A DNA stretch of 64,000 nucleotides, taken from contig CBFFRP010000235.1 in the NCBI GenBank assembly GCA_965644295.1, positions 62,001 through 126,000 on the forward strand, given 5' to 3'. The notes under the pieces are model-generated. The model worked only from the letters and a program-made list of their open reading frames with translations, was not told the origin of the DNA and did no database searches. Source of the DNA: Paraphysomonas bandaiensis (taxonomy: Eukaryota; Chrysophyceae). Shown here in pieces: positions 45,077 to 54,972 of the stretch; position 1 is the stretch's first letter, and every line of letters begins with the position of its first letter. Both the position numbers and the translations under genes were made by a program.

Positions 45077-48000
45077 ATGACTAGACGCACGAGAAGTGCT
45101 AAGAGAAGTGAGGAAGAGAAGATAGAGGAACGGGATCAAGAGGAACCCATGGCTTCCACCTCGAGGGAGGAGGAGGAAGAGGCAGTAGTCTCTAGTTCGG
45201 AGCTTCCAACGCAGAGGGTTGCGGAGGAAGAGTCATTAACTACTCCGAATGTGGAGGTAGTGAATGAAGGAAATCAAGGAAATCCAGAGGGGGAGTCTGG
45301 ATGGGAAGTGGAGACTTGGGCTGCGCTGGGAGAAGCGACAGTCGATGAAGAGGGTTTGTCACTTCCTCCAAACTCTAGTTCTGAGCGGGAAAGGGTTGAC
45401 CCGCAGAGTGAGGAGAGAAGGATAAAGATCGCCCGAAAGAGGGAGATTAGGGAGAAGATTAGGGAGAATAAGGAATGGGAGGCCTCTAGAAGGAGCAGAG
45501 AGTCTCCCAAAGGGGGGGAGGAGAGGAGTTCCTCCGAGGAATCTGATAGGTCAGAGAGATCGAGGGAGAGATCTCGCAGTTATTCCGACTCCGGGGGGGA
45601 GGAATATGAAGAGCGGGGAAGGTCCCGCAGGCGCTCTTCCTCAAGGAGAGAGGAGTATTATGAGCGGAGTGGGAGATCGAGAAAGGGACGATCGAGGGAT
45701 CGAAGTAGTAGATCCTCGGGTAGAAGATCGAAAAGATCTCGTCGCGAAGAGAGCTCCAGAAGGTTGAGAGCCTCTGAGCTAGAATTGGAAAGTCTGCGGC
45801 AAGAGGTGCAGCAGTTAAGGTCGTCGTTGGAGGGACAGCGTTCGACGGGAGGGGACAGGTCCGGAGGAGCACCTGCCATACCGCAACAAAGCAGTATAGG
45901 GAGGGCAGAGGAAGCTAGCTCGTCCAGTAGTACCCTCCTGGTTACGTCTAATGACGTTCCTCCATTAGTCGCGCTGACTTATGACGCGGTGGAGGATTAT
46001 ATTGAGAAGTGTCGCCTTTACTTTCACAAGAGTGGTGGGAGAGAGGTAGACCGATCGCTAATCTCGGCCAAAATGGCGGCGAAGATAGACTTTATGAGGG
46101 GAGACGTTAACGGGAAAGTTGACGACTGGAAGGATCCGAAGGTGTTACCGTCGGAGGATTTCTATGCGTTCCTTCGTAAGATGGTGAAGGATCAGGGGCA
46201 TGTGGAGGTAGTGGAACCTTTTCAACATATTCGCGAGTGGGCTCGCGAGGTTCGCACCTTCCGGAATGTCAAGGATGTTATGGACTGGGGTGCGGACCTC
46301 AAGTTAAAATTGGAAAAGGAGGAAGGATCCGGCACATGGGAGGAGAATAAGGTTTGGATCGAAGATTTCAAACGTTCCCTCCGGATTGATCTTCCGTTCC
46401 ATGATCAGGCTCGAAGGAACAGATTTCTGACTGAGAAGGTTCAGCCCATTTTTGAGAGTTTGTCAGAGGACAAGCGAAATTTGTTGGGTTATTTGACGGC
46501 CTTGCACAAAGCCGTTACAGCTATTAGGGATGGCTGGGAGGCTGTGGGGCCTTTTGACTTATTTGTGGCAAGGCAGTGGCCCCGAGGATCGATGGGGGGA
46601 CGATCCGAGGCTGACCAACGGGATCGGAAGGGGGCCGATCAACGGGAGAGAAAGCGCACGCATTCACCTGCGAGGAGTTCGCAAGGGGGTTCGACTAGTG
46701 CTGGAAAAGCGCCAAAGAGAGCAAAGAGTAGCTCTCAAACGGATGTGTCAAAAGTGCCAGATTCAGATCGATGCAATGTGTGTGGTCGCCCAAGGGAGTG
46801 GCACAAGAGTGCGGAGTGTCCACTTAAGCAAGCTGCGGGGGCGAACTTGGATCCAAACGTAAAGTGGAGAGAGTGTGCAGTGGCTAAGGATATTTTGGCC
46901 AAGAGGGGTCAACATACTTTGCCTAGAGAGGGATGGGTCTTAAGGCAAAGCGGTTCATATGGAAAGGGCTCCAAGGGTGAGTCCCATGATGTGTATTCTG
47001 ATGTTATGGCTATTATGGCCCTTAAGTCTTTTTCTTCATTGCCATTCATAACGGTTGTTGTATGCAATGAACAGGGAAGGAAAAGGACATGTAAAGCTCT
47101 ACTGGATACGGGTGCGTCGGCTAACTTTATTAGTAAGGATGTAGCTGAATGGTTAGTAGATAGTGGTTCTATTCCTATTCCCGTAAGTAAGAATATTGCT
47201 GGGGGTTTTAAATCAGCAAGTGCTTTGTGTGAGAGGGGTGTGTCCCTCAATGTAGAGATCTTTACGGAGGTAAAGGAACCTCCAGTGTTGCAAGCTCGCA
47301 TAGATGCATGGGAGTTAGATCTAAATTTTGAATTGATTTTAGGGGTACATACTGTACGTAATTTAGATTTAGTAGTGCAGTGCCCTAGTGCTTTCATGAG
47401 CTCAGATAAGGCTCGAAGGGTAGCCGACGTAGTGGGAGACAGTGCATTCCCTCTTGCGAGAGAGAGAGATGATCAGTCCGGGGGAGCAGTGTCTCCGAGC
47501 CTTGGCGTGCACGCGTCTTACCCTTGTGGGGGGGAACGAGCCAGCGTTCGTCTTCCATTGCGTAAAAATTATAATCTTGAGGTTCGAGGGAAGTTGGCCC
47601 CTCTGGAAGTAGGAATCAGTGACAAAGGGGAGGATTGGTCGTACCCAGCGGAGGAACAGCTGCTTTCGCTGGGAGAAGATCTTTCAAATTTCTCAAAAAG
47701 GTCGGCATGGGACCGAGAGGATATGAAAGAAATTCGCAACGATCAGTTGGAATCCATTGACTCTGATTATCTGGACTCGGAGGGTGAGTCTCCTACGATT
47801 CCGGAAAAGGTTTATGGGTCACCGGACTTACAAGAAAAGATTCGTGGGGTCCTGGTGAAGTATAAGGACATCTTTCGATTAGAAATTCGGAAGGGAAAAC
47901 CCGCGAAGTTAGAACCGTTTGAGCTCGAGGTCCGGAACCCGGAGGAAACGTGGTTTATACCGGCAAATAAATTGCCTCCTAGGAGGTTGGATAGGAGTCG

Positions 48001-50755
48001 ACAGAGGGAACTCCAGCGTTTAGTGGAAAAGTTAGAGCGGTTGGGAGCGATACAACCTAGCTCGGCCACACATTATAGTCATCCTTTTGTAGTACCTAAG
48101 CCGAATAATAAGTGGCGATTGGTGTTGGATTATAAGAATCTCAACAAGGTTACTACCTCTGAAAGCTGGCCAATTCCGAACATTAGGGATATGATTTATC
48201 GGATTGGTGAGAAACGTCCTAAGTTCTTTGTAGTGATGGATCTCACGTCTGGGTATCATCAGGCGCCAGTGGGCGAGAAGTCCCGTGCCTGGGTCGCCTT
48301 TATTACTCAAAACGGGGTGTACGAGTGGCTCCGGCTCCCCATGGGTTTGAAAGGTGCCCCATCCTACTTCCAGCGGCAAATGCAAAGTGTTGTACTAGCG
48401 GGTTTAGTATATAAGATTTGTGAGATATACCTCGATGATTGTATTATATTTGCTAGCTCGGAAGAGGAGCTGATTGAGAATTTATCAGCAGTTTTAGAGA
48501 GATTTAAGAGGTTTGGCCTTACAGTTAACCCTAAGAAGTGTGTCTTTGGGGTCTCGGAGGTAGAGGCTGTGGGTCATAAGATCAATGAGTTTGGTCATAC
48601 CTTTACTAGAGAGCGGATTGATAGTATATTGGCTATCCCGCGTCCTAATACCCAGAAACAGTTGAAACAGTTCATGGGGGTAGCAAATTTTGTAAGAGAT
48701 TGCGTACGCGAATATGCACTGATTGCAAAACCATTGCATGCAATGTTGGGGAATTATACTAAGTCGCAGGCTCGACGTAAGGTGTTGCACTGGACAGAGG
48801 AGTCCAGTGTTGCCTTTGATGTGCTAAGGGAGCGCATTCATGAGTGTCCCTTGTTATTTTTTATGGATGATGTTTCCCCCATCTTCCTATATACTGACGC
48901 GTCAATAATTGGTATAGGGGCACACTTGGTGCAAGTCGTGGAGGGTCACGAGCGCACAATTGGGATGATTAGTAAGGCGTTCGACTCAACGTTAGCTAAG
49001 TGGCACACCTGCGAGCAGGAAGGTTTTGCCATCTTTTATGCTTTAAATAAGTGGGAATACTTGTTGAGGGATCGACGTTTTACAGTTCGAACCGATCACG
49101 ATAATTTACGTCAACTCAAGCAGGAGTATGGCCACATAAAACGAGTGCAGCGCTGGTTTATGTGTTTTCAGTCGTTTGATATCGTGTTCGAACACCTTCC
49201 AGGGGAGATGAATGTGGTGGCTGATGCTCTTAGTCGAGTTTGTGGGGTGGACGCATCCGACGAGGTCGATGACAATCTGTGTTCTTCTCTCGAGCGGTGC
49301 CTGGAGGAAGAATCGCATACTGAGGATCAGCGCATCCCTAATCACTTCTGGAAGGCAATTAAGGCTTGTCATAATAGTGTAGTAGGCCACCATGGGGTGG
49401 AACGTACAATGGGAAAGTTGCGAAGGAGCAACAATAATTGGAAGAACATGCGTCAGCATGTTATACGTTTTATTAAGTGTTGTGTGTGTTGTCAAAAGAT
49501 GTCAACTATTAAGCCGGCAGTGTGGGTTCGGCCTTTTACTCTATCTAAGTATTCCATGGGTGAGTGTATCTATATGGATTATATCGAGGGTTTGATTCCC
49601 GATGAGTATGGGTATACTAGCATTCTGGTGATGATTGATGCCTTTTCACGGTGGGCTGAGTTATTTCCTACCAAGGGTATCTCAGCAAAGGACACGGCAC
49701 GAGCGTTGTTGCATTATTTTGGCCGATTTTCGATGTGTTCGATTTGTAAGCTCACTTCAGATAAAGGGAGGGCCTTTATGTCCGATATTGTTCGGGAGGT
49801 GAGATCTTTGTTAGGGGTGGAGCACTCCTTTACAGTAGAGTATTCAAAGGAGGAGAATGGTATGGTTGAGAGGGAGAATAAGGAAATTCTCCGTCATCTG
49901 AGGAATATTATTTTCGAGAAAGTGGTCTTGAAAAATTGGTCTGATGTGCTGCCAATGGTGCAGCGGATTTTGAATGCGGCAATCCATGGGTCGACAGGAG
50001 TGGCCCCAGCACAATTAGTATATGGAGATGCCATAAACCTAGATGCAGGCTTTATTTTAGATAGGAAGAATTTGTCTCCAAGGGAGGAGAAGGATCTGTC
50101 CGAGTGGGTGGCAGATAGACTCGCAGCTCAGGAGAGGGTGCGAGTGTATGCTCGTCAGAATCTGGAGATTCGGGATCAACACCATATCGAGTCCAATATG
50201 CCCGAGGGTGTTTCGTCGTACCCGGTGGGGGCATTTGTGCTAGTGGAACACAGGCATAACTCGTTACGGACAGGTCCAACGAGCAAGTTGTTGCCCTATT
50301 TGAAAGGGCCTATGGAGGTGGTTGGTGTGGAAGGACCAATTTACACCTTGAAAAATTTAGTGTCGAGAGGACAGGCACGGTATCATATATCTAAGCTGCG
50401 GCCTTTTTGTTTTGATCCGAGGGTGGATGATCCCGTACAAGTGGCGTTACGGGATGACGTTGAGGGTACCAAGTTTGTGATGGAGAAGATTACAAACATG
50501 AGGGGCGACCCTAAGGGTTCGCGGTGGGATTTGTTCTTTGAAGTATACTGGTCAAATTACGATGTTCCGACGTGGGAGTCGTGGAAGACAGTACGAGGAA
50601 CAGATGCGTTATTGAAGTACTTGAAGACGCACTCTAGTTATACAGTACGAGCCCTATTACCCAGGAGAGGGAAGAAGCGCTCCAGGTCTCCAGACACGGC
50701 GGCAGAGGAAGTCATTTCAAGTGAGGATGAGTCGTCGCAACAGTCAGGAGTTTGA
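45077..50755 (+). CDS. Gag-Pol polyprotein of the gypsy element
   Basis: Single frame of 1,892 residues with no frameshift between gag and pol. In order: an acidic N terminus; an Arg/Ser-rich region (about 139-235) like an RS domain; Gag; a zinc knuckle CNVCGRPREWHKSAEC (about 566; spacing CX2CX6HX4C, longer than usual); aspartic protease LLDTGASANFIS (about 675); reverse transcriptase with FVVMDLTSGYHQAPV (about 1051) and YLDDCIIF (about 1118); RNase H FLYTDASIIGIGAHL (about 1270); integrase HHCC finger (about 1420-1475) and DDE core (MDYIEG, TSDKGRAF, NGMVEREN); and a chromodomain-like end with WDLFFEVYWSNYDVPTWES (about 1812). All catalytic residues are present. Codon usage is more G-rich than in the surrounding host genes. 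Confidence 0.97.
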   Translation: MTRRTRSAKRSEEEKIEERDQEEPMASTSREEEEEAVVSSSELPTQRVAEEESLTTPNVEVVNEGNQGNPEGESGWEVETWAALGEATVDEEGLSLPPNSSSERERVDPQSEERRIKIARKREIREKIRENKEWEASRRSRESPKGGEERSSSEESDRSERSRERSRSYSDSGGEEYEERGRSRRRSSSRREEYYERSGRSRKGRSRDRSSRSSGRRSKRSRREESSRRLRASELELESLRQEVQQLRSSLEGQRSTGGDRSGGAPAIPQQSSIGRAEEASSSSSTLLVTSNDVPPLVALTYDAVEDYIEKCRLYFHKSGGREVDRSLISAKMAAKIDFMRGDVNGKVDDWKDPKVLPSEDFYAFLRKMVKDQGHVEVVEPFQHIREWAREVRTFRNVKDVMDWGADLKLKLEKEEGSGTWEENKVWIEDFKRSLRIDLPFHDQARRNRFLTEKVQPIFESLSEDKRNLLGYLTALHKAVTAIRDGWEAVGPFDLFVARQWPRGSMGGRSEADQRDRKGADQRERKRTHSPARSSQGGSTSAGKAPKRAKSSSQTDVSKVPDSDRCNVCGRPREWHKSAECPLKQAAGANLDPNVKWRECAVAKDILAKRGQHTLPREGWVLRQSGSYGKGSKGESHDVYSDVMAIMALKSFSSLPFITVVVCNEQGRKRTCKALLDTGASANFISKDVAEWLVDSGSIPIPVSKNIAGGFKSASALCERGVSLNVEIFTEVKEPPVLQARIDAWELDLNFELILGVHTVRNLDLVVQCPSAFMSSDKARRVADVVGDSAFPLARERDDQSGGAVSPSLGVHASYPCGGERASVRLPLRKNYNLEVRGKLAPLEVGISDKGEDWSYPAEEQLLSLGEDLSNFSKRSAWDREDMKEIRNDQLESIDSDYLDSEGESPTIPEKVYGSPDLQEKIRGVLVKYKDIFRLEIRKGKPAKLEPFELEVRNPEETWFIPANKLPPRRLDRSRQRELQRLVEKLERLGAIQPSSATHYSHPFVVPKPNNKWRLVLDYKNLNKVTTSESWPIPNIRDMIYRIGEKRPKFFVVMDLTSGYHQAPVGEKSRAWVAFITQNGVYEWLRLPMGLKGAPSYFQRQMQSVVLAGLVYKICEIYLDDCIIFASSEEELIENLSAVLERFKRFGLTVNPKKCVFGVSEVEAVGHKINEFGHTFTRERIDSILAIPRPNTQKQLKQFMGVANFVRDCVREYALIAKPLHAMLGNYTKSQARRKVLHWTEESSVAFDVLRERIHECPLLFFMDDVSPIFLYTDASIIGIGAHLVQVVEGHERTIGMISKAFDSTLAKWHTCEQEGFAIFYALNKWEYLLRDRRFTVRTDHDNLRQLKQEYGHIKRVQRWFMCFQSFDIVFEHLPGEMNVVADALSRVCGVDASDEVDDNLCSSLERCLEEESHTEDQRIPNHFWKAIKACHNSVVGHHGVERTMGKLRRSNNNWKNMRQHVIRFIKCCVCCQKMSTIKPAVWVRPFTLSKYSMGECIYMDYIEGLIPDEYGYTSILVMIDAFSRWAELFPTKGISAKDTARALLHYFGRFSMCSICKLTSDKGRAFMSDIVREVRSLLGVEHSFTVEYSKEENGMVERENKEILRHLRNIIFEKVVLKNWSDVLPMVQRILNAAIHGSTGVAPAQLVYGDAINLDAGFILDRKNLSPREEKDLSEWVADRLAAQERVRVYARQNLEIRDQHHIESNMPEGVSSYPVGAFVLVEHRHNSLRTGPTSKLLPYLKGPMEVVGVEGPIYTLKNLVSRGQARYHISKLRPFCFDPRVDDPVQVALRDDVEGTKFVMEKITNMRGDPKGSRWDLFFEVYWSNYDVPTWESWKTVRGTDALLKYLKTHSSYTVRALLPRRGKKRSRSPDTAAEEVISSEDESSQQSGV

Positions 50756-50970
50756 TCTATGAGTTTTGACGGTTAGAATCCGCTCTGTCCAGGTGATGGA
50801 CACCTATGAGAAGGTTCTCATACATCACAGTTTAGTTGGAGTGATCAGTAGGATAGTAGGGGTGATTTTTGTGGGTGTTGTTTTTTTGTTGCTAGAATGT
50901 GTCGTTTTTTAGTTCATGTGCCACATTTTTTTCCAAAAAAAAAAAAAAAAGAAAAAAGGGGAAGGGGTAG

Positions 50971-51162
50971 TGTGGCATGAAACTCCTAGTTTTAGGGCTG
51001 GGAGTTTCTTTCCTTCGGGAAACGTGGGGTTTCCCTTCAGGATACGGTAGTCTAGTGGCTGTAGTTTCATGCCAGACTAGTCATACATGATTCTTATATG
51101 CATAATAATCATTATATTCCTAGTCAAGGCCTTTTCTTGTTGTCTCGCGTAGTTCCATCACA
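50971..51162 (+). repeat. 3' LTR of the gypsy element
   Basis: Same length and sequence as the 5' LTR by eye. Preceded by an A-rich and then purine-only polypurine tract at about 50937-50968. Confidence 0.95.
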
Positions 51163-51390
51163 GTATGTATGTATGTATGTATGTATGTATGTATGTATGT
51201 ATGTATGTATGTATGTATGTATGTATGTATGTATGTATGTATGTATGTATGTATGTATGTATGTATGTATGTATGTATGTATGTATGTATGTATGTATGT
51301 ATGTATGTATGTATGTATGTATGTATGTATGTATGTATGTATGTATGTATGTATGTATGTATGTATGTATGTATGTATGTATGTATGTGT
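51163..51390. repeat. (TGTA)n microsatellite, right part
   Basis: About 225 bp of TGTA units continuing the tract interrupted at 44863, ending in TGTGTGTG and GGTAGGTA. The pre-insertion array was therefore about 500 bp long. Confidence 0.97.
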
Positions 51391-51507
51391 GTGTGTAGGT
51401 AGGTATGTGGGCTGTCATCCGTTATTGTTGTTATTGTTGTTATAGTGTGTATATGTAGCAGTGTCTCAGTGGATAGTGTGGCACATGTACTCACCCTCAA
51501 TCTCAAT

Positions 51508-52603
51508 ATGATAACACACCTCTCCATATTCATCCCTCTATCCCTTGCAGTAGTAATTACCATATATGCAGGTATCTATTACCTCTCTAAGCGCACTCTA
51601 TTGGCACTCTATACAGAGAAGTATACCTCACTATCAGCCTCTGATAAACACGCTACACTGCATGAAATTGCCTCTACTTTTGCTGTCATTGCAATATTCA
51701 GTGCATGTACAATAGGTGTATTTTCCTTATACAATGGAGTTGAAACGTATGCTCTCATTAGCTCTTAAACGTCCCACTAATTGCGGTATATGCATGACAG
51801 GAGGTGGACTGCACAGAATATGGCATCTTATTGGGGGATTATACTAACATTAGGTAATAGAATCATTATTATGGTATACTTCCTTATTTTTTTTGTGTGG
51901 AGGTTATACATCTTATGAGGAAATTTTATATCTTATAAATGGCAAAGAGAAAATATATCATTTTCATCATGCTCTTGCAGCGTTGATATCAATATACGCA
52001 CTGGTATATCCACGATTACACTTTTTCATATGTTGGGGTGGTACAGTGGAGATTACAGGAATATTTGTTAATGCGTTCTTTCTTTCTCGGCGCTTCAAGC
52101 TTTCGTCATTCTGGACTAATATTTTTGGTTTCTTGATGTGGCTCTCATTTCTCACCATTCGTTTCATTTCAATGTCGCTGCTAGTCGTTGTTGTAGTAGA
52201 CGATGCTCTCTCTACCTCTATTCTTAGTAGAATATCTCTTCCGTATATAGTTCTCGTCGTGGTGTCATTTTTATGTCTGTTTGCCCTGTCGGTATTTTGG
52301 CTGTACAAAATGACTCTGGGCCTACTCAAATTATTATCGTCGAAAGTGGTCCCTGTAGTACATGATGGAGCGAGCCGTAATGATAATGGACAGCAAGCTG
52401 TTGAGCACGTAGAGGTCAAGAAACCTACAGATATAGAAAATGGGGAACAGAAAACTGTGCTGAGTGACCCTGAGCCACGGAGGCCCAGCGAGGGGATGTT
52501 ATATGAAGAAATTCCTGAGATTGTATCTGTTGATTCTGGGTGTGGTTTGGATATGCCAACTGTTATAAGTTTCTATGCCCATCTCTTTCGACGCAAAAAG
52601 TAG
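51508..52603 (+). CDS. TLC-domain (TRAM/LAG1/CLN8-like) multi-pass membrane protein
   Basis: Exons 51508-51746, 51801-51853 and 51903-52603; 330 residues from MITHLSIF. An in-frame upstream ATG at 51445 would add 21 residues. TLC signatures: GYTSYEEILYLI at the start of a helix, the His cluster YHFHHALAALI, and the Glu...Phe-Val-Asn signature GGTVEITGIFVNAFF in the following helix. About six or seven hydrophobic segments precede a hydrophilic tail (about residues 250-330) rich in Glu, Pro and Ser. TLC proteins include ceramide synthases and TLCD/TMEM56-type lipid-related proteins of the ER or plasma membrane; this one resembles the latter, as it lacks the Lag1 motif. The gene begins only about 120 bp after the (TGTA)n tract that hosts the retrotransposon. 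Confidence 0.82.
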
Positions 52604-53116
52604 TGTATATGACATATGACTGCATAGTATACAGTCAGAGTAATGTATTGTGTATTGTAGTGTATTATAGTATTATAGACATAGACGTGATAGTGTAATT
52701 CTTCTTGTAGTATGTATTATACTATTTTATTCTTTACAATAGCTGACGATAACCTTCATAATTAGAATGTGTAATAAAGATGTTATTTGCATTCCCTTAT
52801 TAATCTAGTGAAGACATAAACTTATACACTACGACCACCAACGAAGAGATATCCAGCAGTAATTATTAACCTAGCATGCAATTGTTGGTATCGCCTCACT
52901 TAACTACATTCTCATTCCTAAGAAGCCGAGTTCTTAACGAAACGTCAGCGGTAACATGTTTATATACTCTTATCAAGTCAAAGTTAATATGGCTTAAAAT
53001 TTGTCTACCAAAATTTTAAAGGCGAGTCGCTACTAAAATGGGTCATTAATATTGTCATTATTATAACATAACACTAGTGTTGCCGAAATATTAACACACT
53101 ACAAGGAATAAGCTGA
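52604..53116. other. Convergent intergenic spacer
   Basis: Half a kilobase of AT-rich DNA with a short TGTA/TAGTG-rich stretch near 52650. No gene recognised. Confidence 0.55.
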
Positions 53117-53801
53117 TTAACCAAGAATAGTCTGGTATTCACATCTGGTGCCATAGTATCCGTGGAAGCAAGTGCAGGTACCATCAGTGTAATCGCAGAG
53201 ACCACGGCCAGAGCAGTCGCGACCAGCCTCGTTTCCATATCCCTTGAGTACATCAGCACCTGATGGGCATTCCACTGCACACAACAATATTAGATCATTC
53301 ATCCACATAACACTACGACGAATACTACTCACCAAGTGAACAGTCAGGACCACGACGACCAAGATCGCATATGCATCCAACATGCTTCTCCGCATCCCAA
53401 GGAGTGGTGTAAAGTCTCCCAGCCTCAGCAGCTAGCTGAAGTTGAGTAAAGCAAACACCAGCATCACTGCATGAGTTGGGGCAGACAGTTCTCTCACAGG
53501 CAATGCCCTCATAGTTCTCGAAACAAGCACACTCACCAGTGGAGCGATCGCAAATACCCTTATTAGAGCACTCAACAACAGGGTGGGCATCATTAGCTCC
53601 CTCAACAGTGCCAATCCAAGCAGTAGACTTGGGGCATGTACGGCCGGAACAATCGGCAAAGGTCCATGCAGGTTCACCATCTATTCTGGCGTAACACGTG
53701 CATTTATCATTAGTTCCACAAGAACCATGTCCACTGCACCCATTGGGGCAGTACGCTACAACAGCAGTTGCAATAGCAGCAAAAAGAAGCTGACGGATCA
53801 T
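53117..53801 (-). CDS. Secreted EGF-repeat protein, copy 1
   Basis: Exons 53333-53801 and 53117-53274 (58-bp intron) encode 208 residues. Residues 1-16 ([16 protein letters not shown]) are a signal peptide. The mature part is Cys-rich with EGF-like modules: [20 protein letters not shown], then [31 protein letters not shown], and [17 protein letters not shown] after the intron; interspersed are stramenopile-style linkers such as [13 protein letters not shown]. It is secreted or cell-surface. Similar EGF modules occur in oomycete and diatom surface proteins and in the Sig1/Ocm mastigoneme group, but I cannot confirm the latter. It is the head-to-head partner of 54285-54972, whose mature protein is identical. 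Confidence 0.88.
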
Positions 53802-54284
53802 TTTAAATGATTGTTATATAGCTGTGTGTGGATATATAATGGTCTTGAGGGCAGTTATTTGTATGTTGGCAACTTATTGCAAGACAGACAGTTACATAAA
53901 ACGTAATTGTGGATGCGTATCCTGAATGGGTTTCAGTTTATTGTTTTATGATAAGTACGACTTTTTTAGCTTCCTTTCGTTTTTTATATTTCCATATCCA
54001 AAAGTTCGATGTTTTATACTCATGGGTATAATTTTATAATAAAAATATCGAAATATATATAAATTTCCTGATATTTTCATAAAATTGTAATTTTTATTCC
54101 ATAGTTTTCACAACGTATATCCGTATCTTCAGGAGTCAAAATGCCGTTTCATATGAAAGTTACGGCAATCAGCAGCAGTATACATACATATATATATATA
54201 TGCACTGCATTAGCATCAGTTTAATACCTCCAAACTGCAAACATATTACTAAAACACATAATATTAATCGATTAAACTTTAACA
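53802..54284. promoter_or_regulatory. Shared 483-bp divergent promoter region of the EGF-gene pair
   Basis: AT-rich intergenic DNA between the two start codons. The two flanks do not resemble each other even though the coding parts are near-identical, so each copy has its own promoter sequence. No specific element was assigned. Confidence 0.5.
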
Positions 54285-54972
54285 ATGCAGCTTAAAGTGA
54301 TCGCTATTCTTTCCATTGCAACGGCTATTACTGCCTATTGCCCCAATGGGTGCAGTGGACATGGTTCATGTGGAACTAATGATAAATGCACGTGTTACGC
54401 CAGAATAGATGGTGAACCTGCATGGACTTTTGCCGATTGTTCCGGCCGTACATGCCCCAAGTCTACTGCTTGGATTGGCACTGTTGAGGGAGCTAATGAT
54501 GCCCACCCTGTTGTTGAGTGCTCTAATAAGGGTATTTGCGATCGCTCCACTGGTGAGTGTGCTTGTTTTGAGAACTATGAGGGCATTGCCTGTGAGAGAA
54601 CTGTCTGCCCCAACTCATGCAGTGATGCTGGTGTTTGCTTTACTCAACTTCAGCTAGCTGCTGAGGCTGGGAGACTTTACACCACTCCTTGGGATGCGGA
54701 GAAGCATGTTGGATGCATATGCGATCTTGGTCGTCGTGGTCCTGATTGTTCACTTGGTGAGTAGTATTCGTCGTAGTGTTATGTGGATGAATGATCTAAT
54801 ATTGTTGTGTGCAGTGGAATGCCCATCAGGTGCTGATGTACTCAAGGGATATGGAAACGAGGCTGGTCGCGACTGCTCTGGCCGTGGTCTCTGCGATTAC
54901 ACTGATGGTACCTGCACTTGCTTCCACGGATACTATGGCACCAGATGTGAATACCAGACTATTCTTGGTTAA
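54285..54972 (+). CDS. Secreted EGF-repeat protein, copy 2
   Basis: Exons 54285-54756 and 54815-54972 (58-bp intron) encode 209 residues. The signal peptide ([17 protein letters not shown]) differs from that of copy 1, but from the following residues to the C terminus (EYQTILG) the two proteins are identical. At DNA level I find three C/T differences, all synonymous, over about 580 coding bases, and the introns are identical. Similarity stops at the stop codon. Expected role: secreted or surface EGF-type structural or adhesive protein, perhaps of the flagellar or cell coat. The near-identity implies very recent duplication or ongoing gene conversion. Confidence 0.88.

Larger units (their letters stand above)
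44864..51162 (+). mobile_element. Complete Ty3/gypsy (chromovirus-type) LTR retrotransposon, 6.3 kb
   Basis: LTRs 44864-45055 and 50971-51162 are both 192 bp, start TGTGGCATG, end CCATCACA and show no difference. A purine tract (GAAAAAAGGGGAAGGGGTAG) directly precedes the 3' LTR. The internal part holds one long frame. The element sits inside a (TGTA)n tract and GTAT occurs at both borders, consistent with a 4-5 bp duplication that cannot be proved in repeat DNA. Identical LTRs plus an intact frame argue for recent insertion and possible autonomy. Confidence 0.95.

Noticed and set aside
53117-54972. Naming the EGF genes as mastigoneme proteins (Sig1/Ocm family).
   Set aside because: The EGF style is compatible, but many stramenopile surface proteins share it; without alignment the specific name is not supported.
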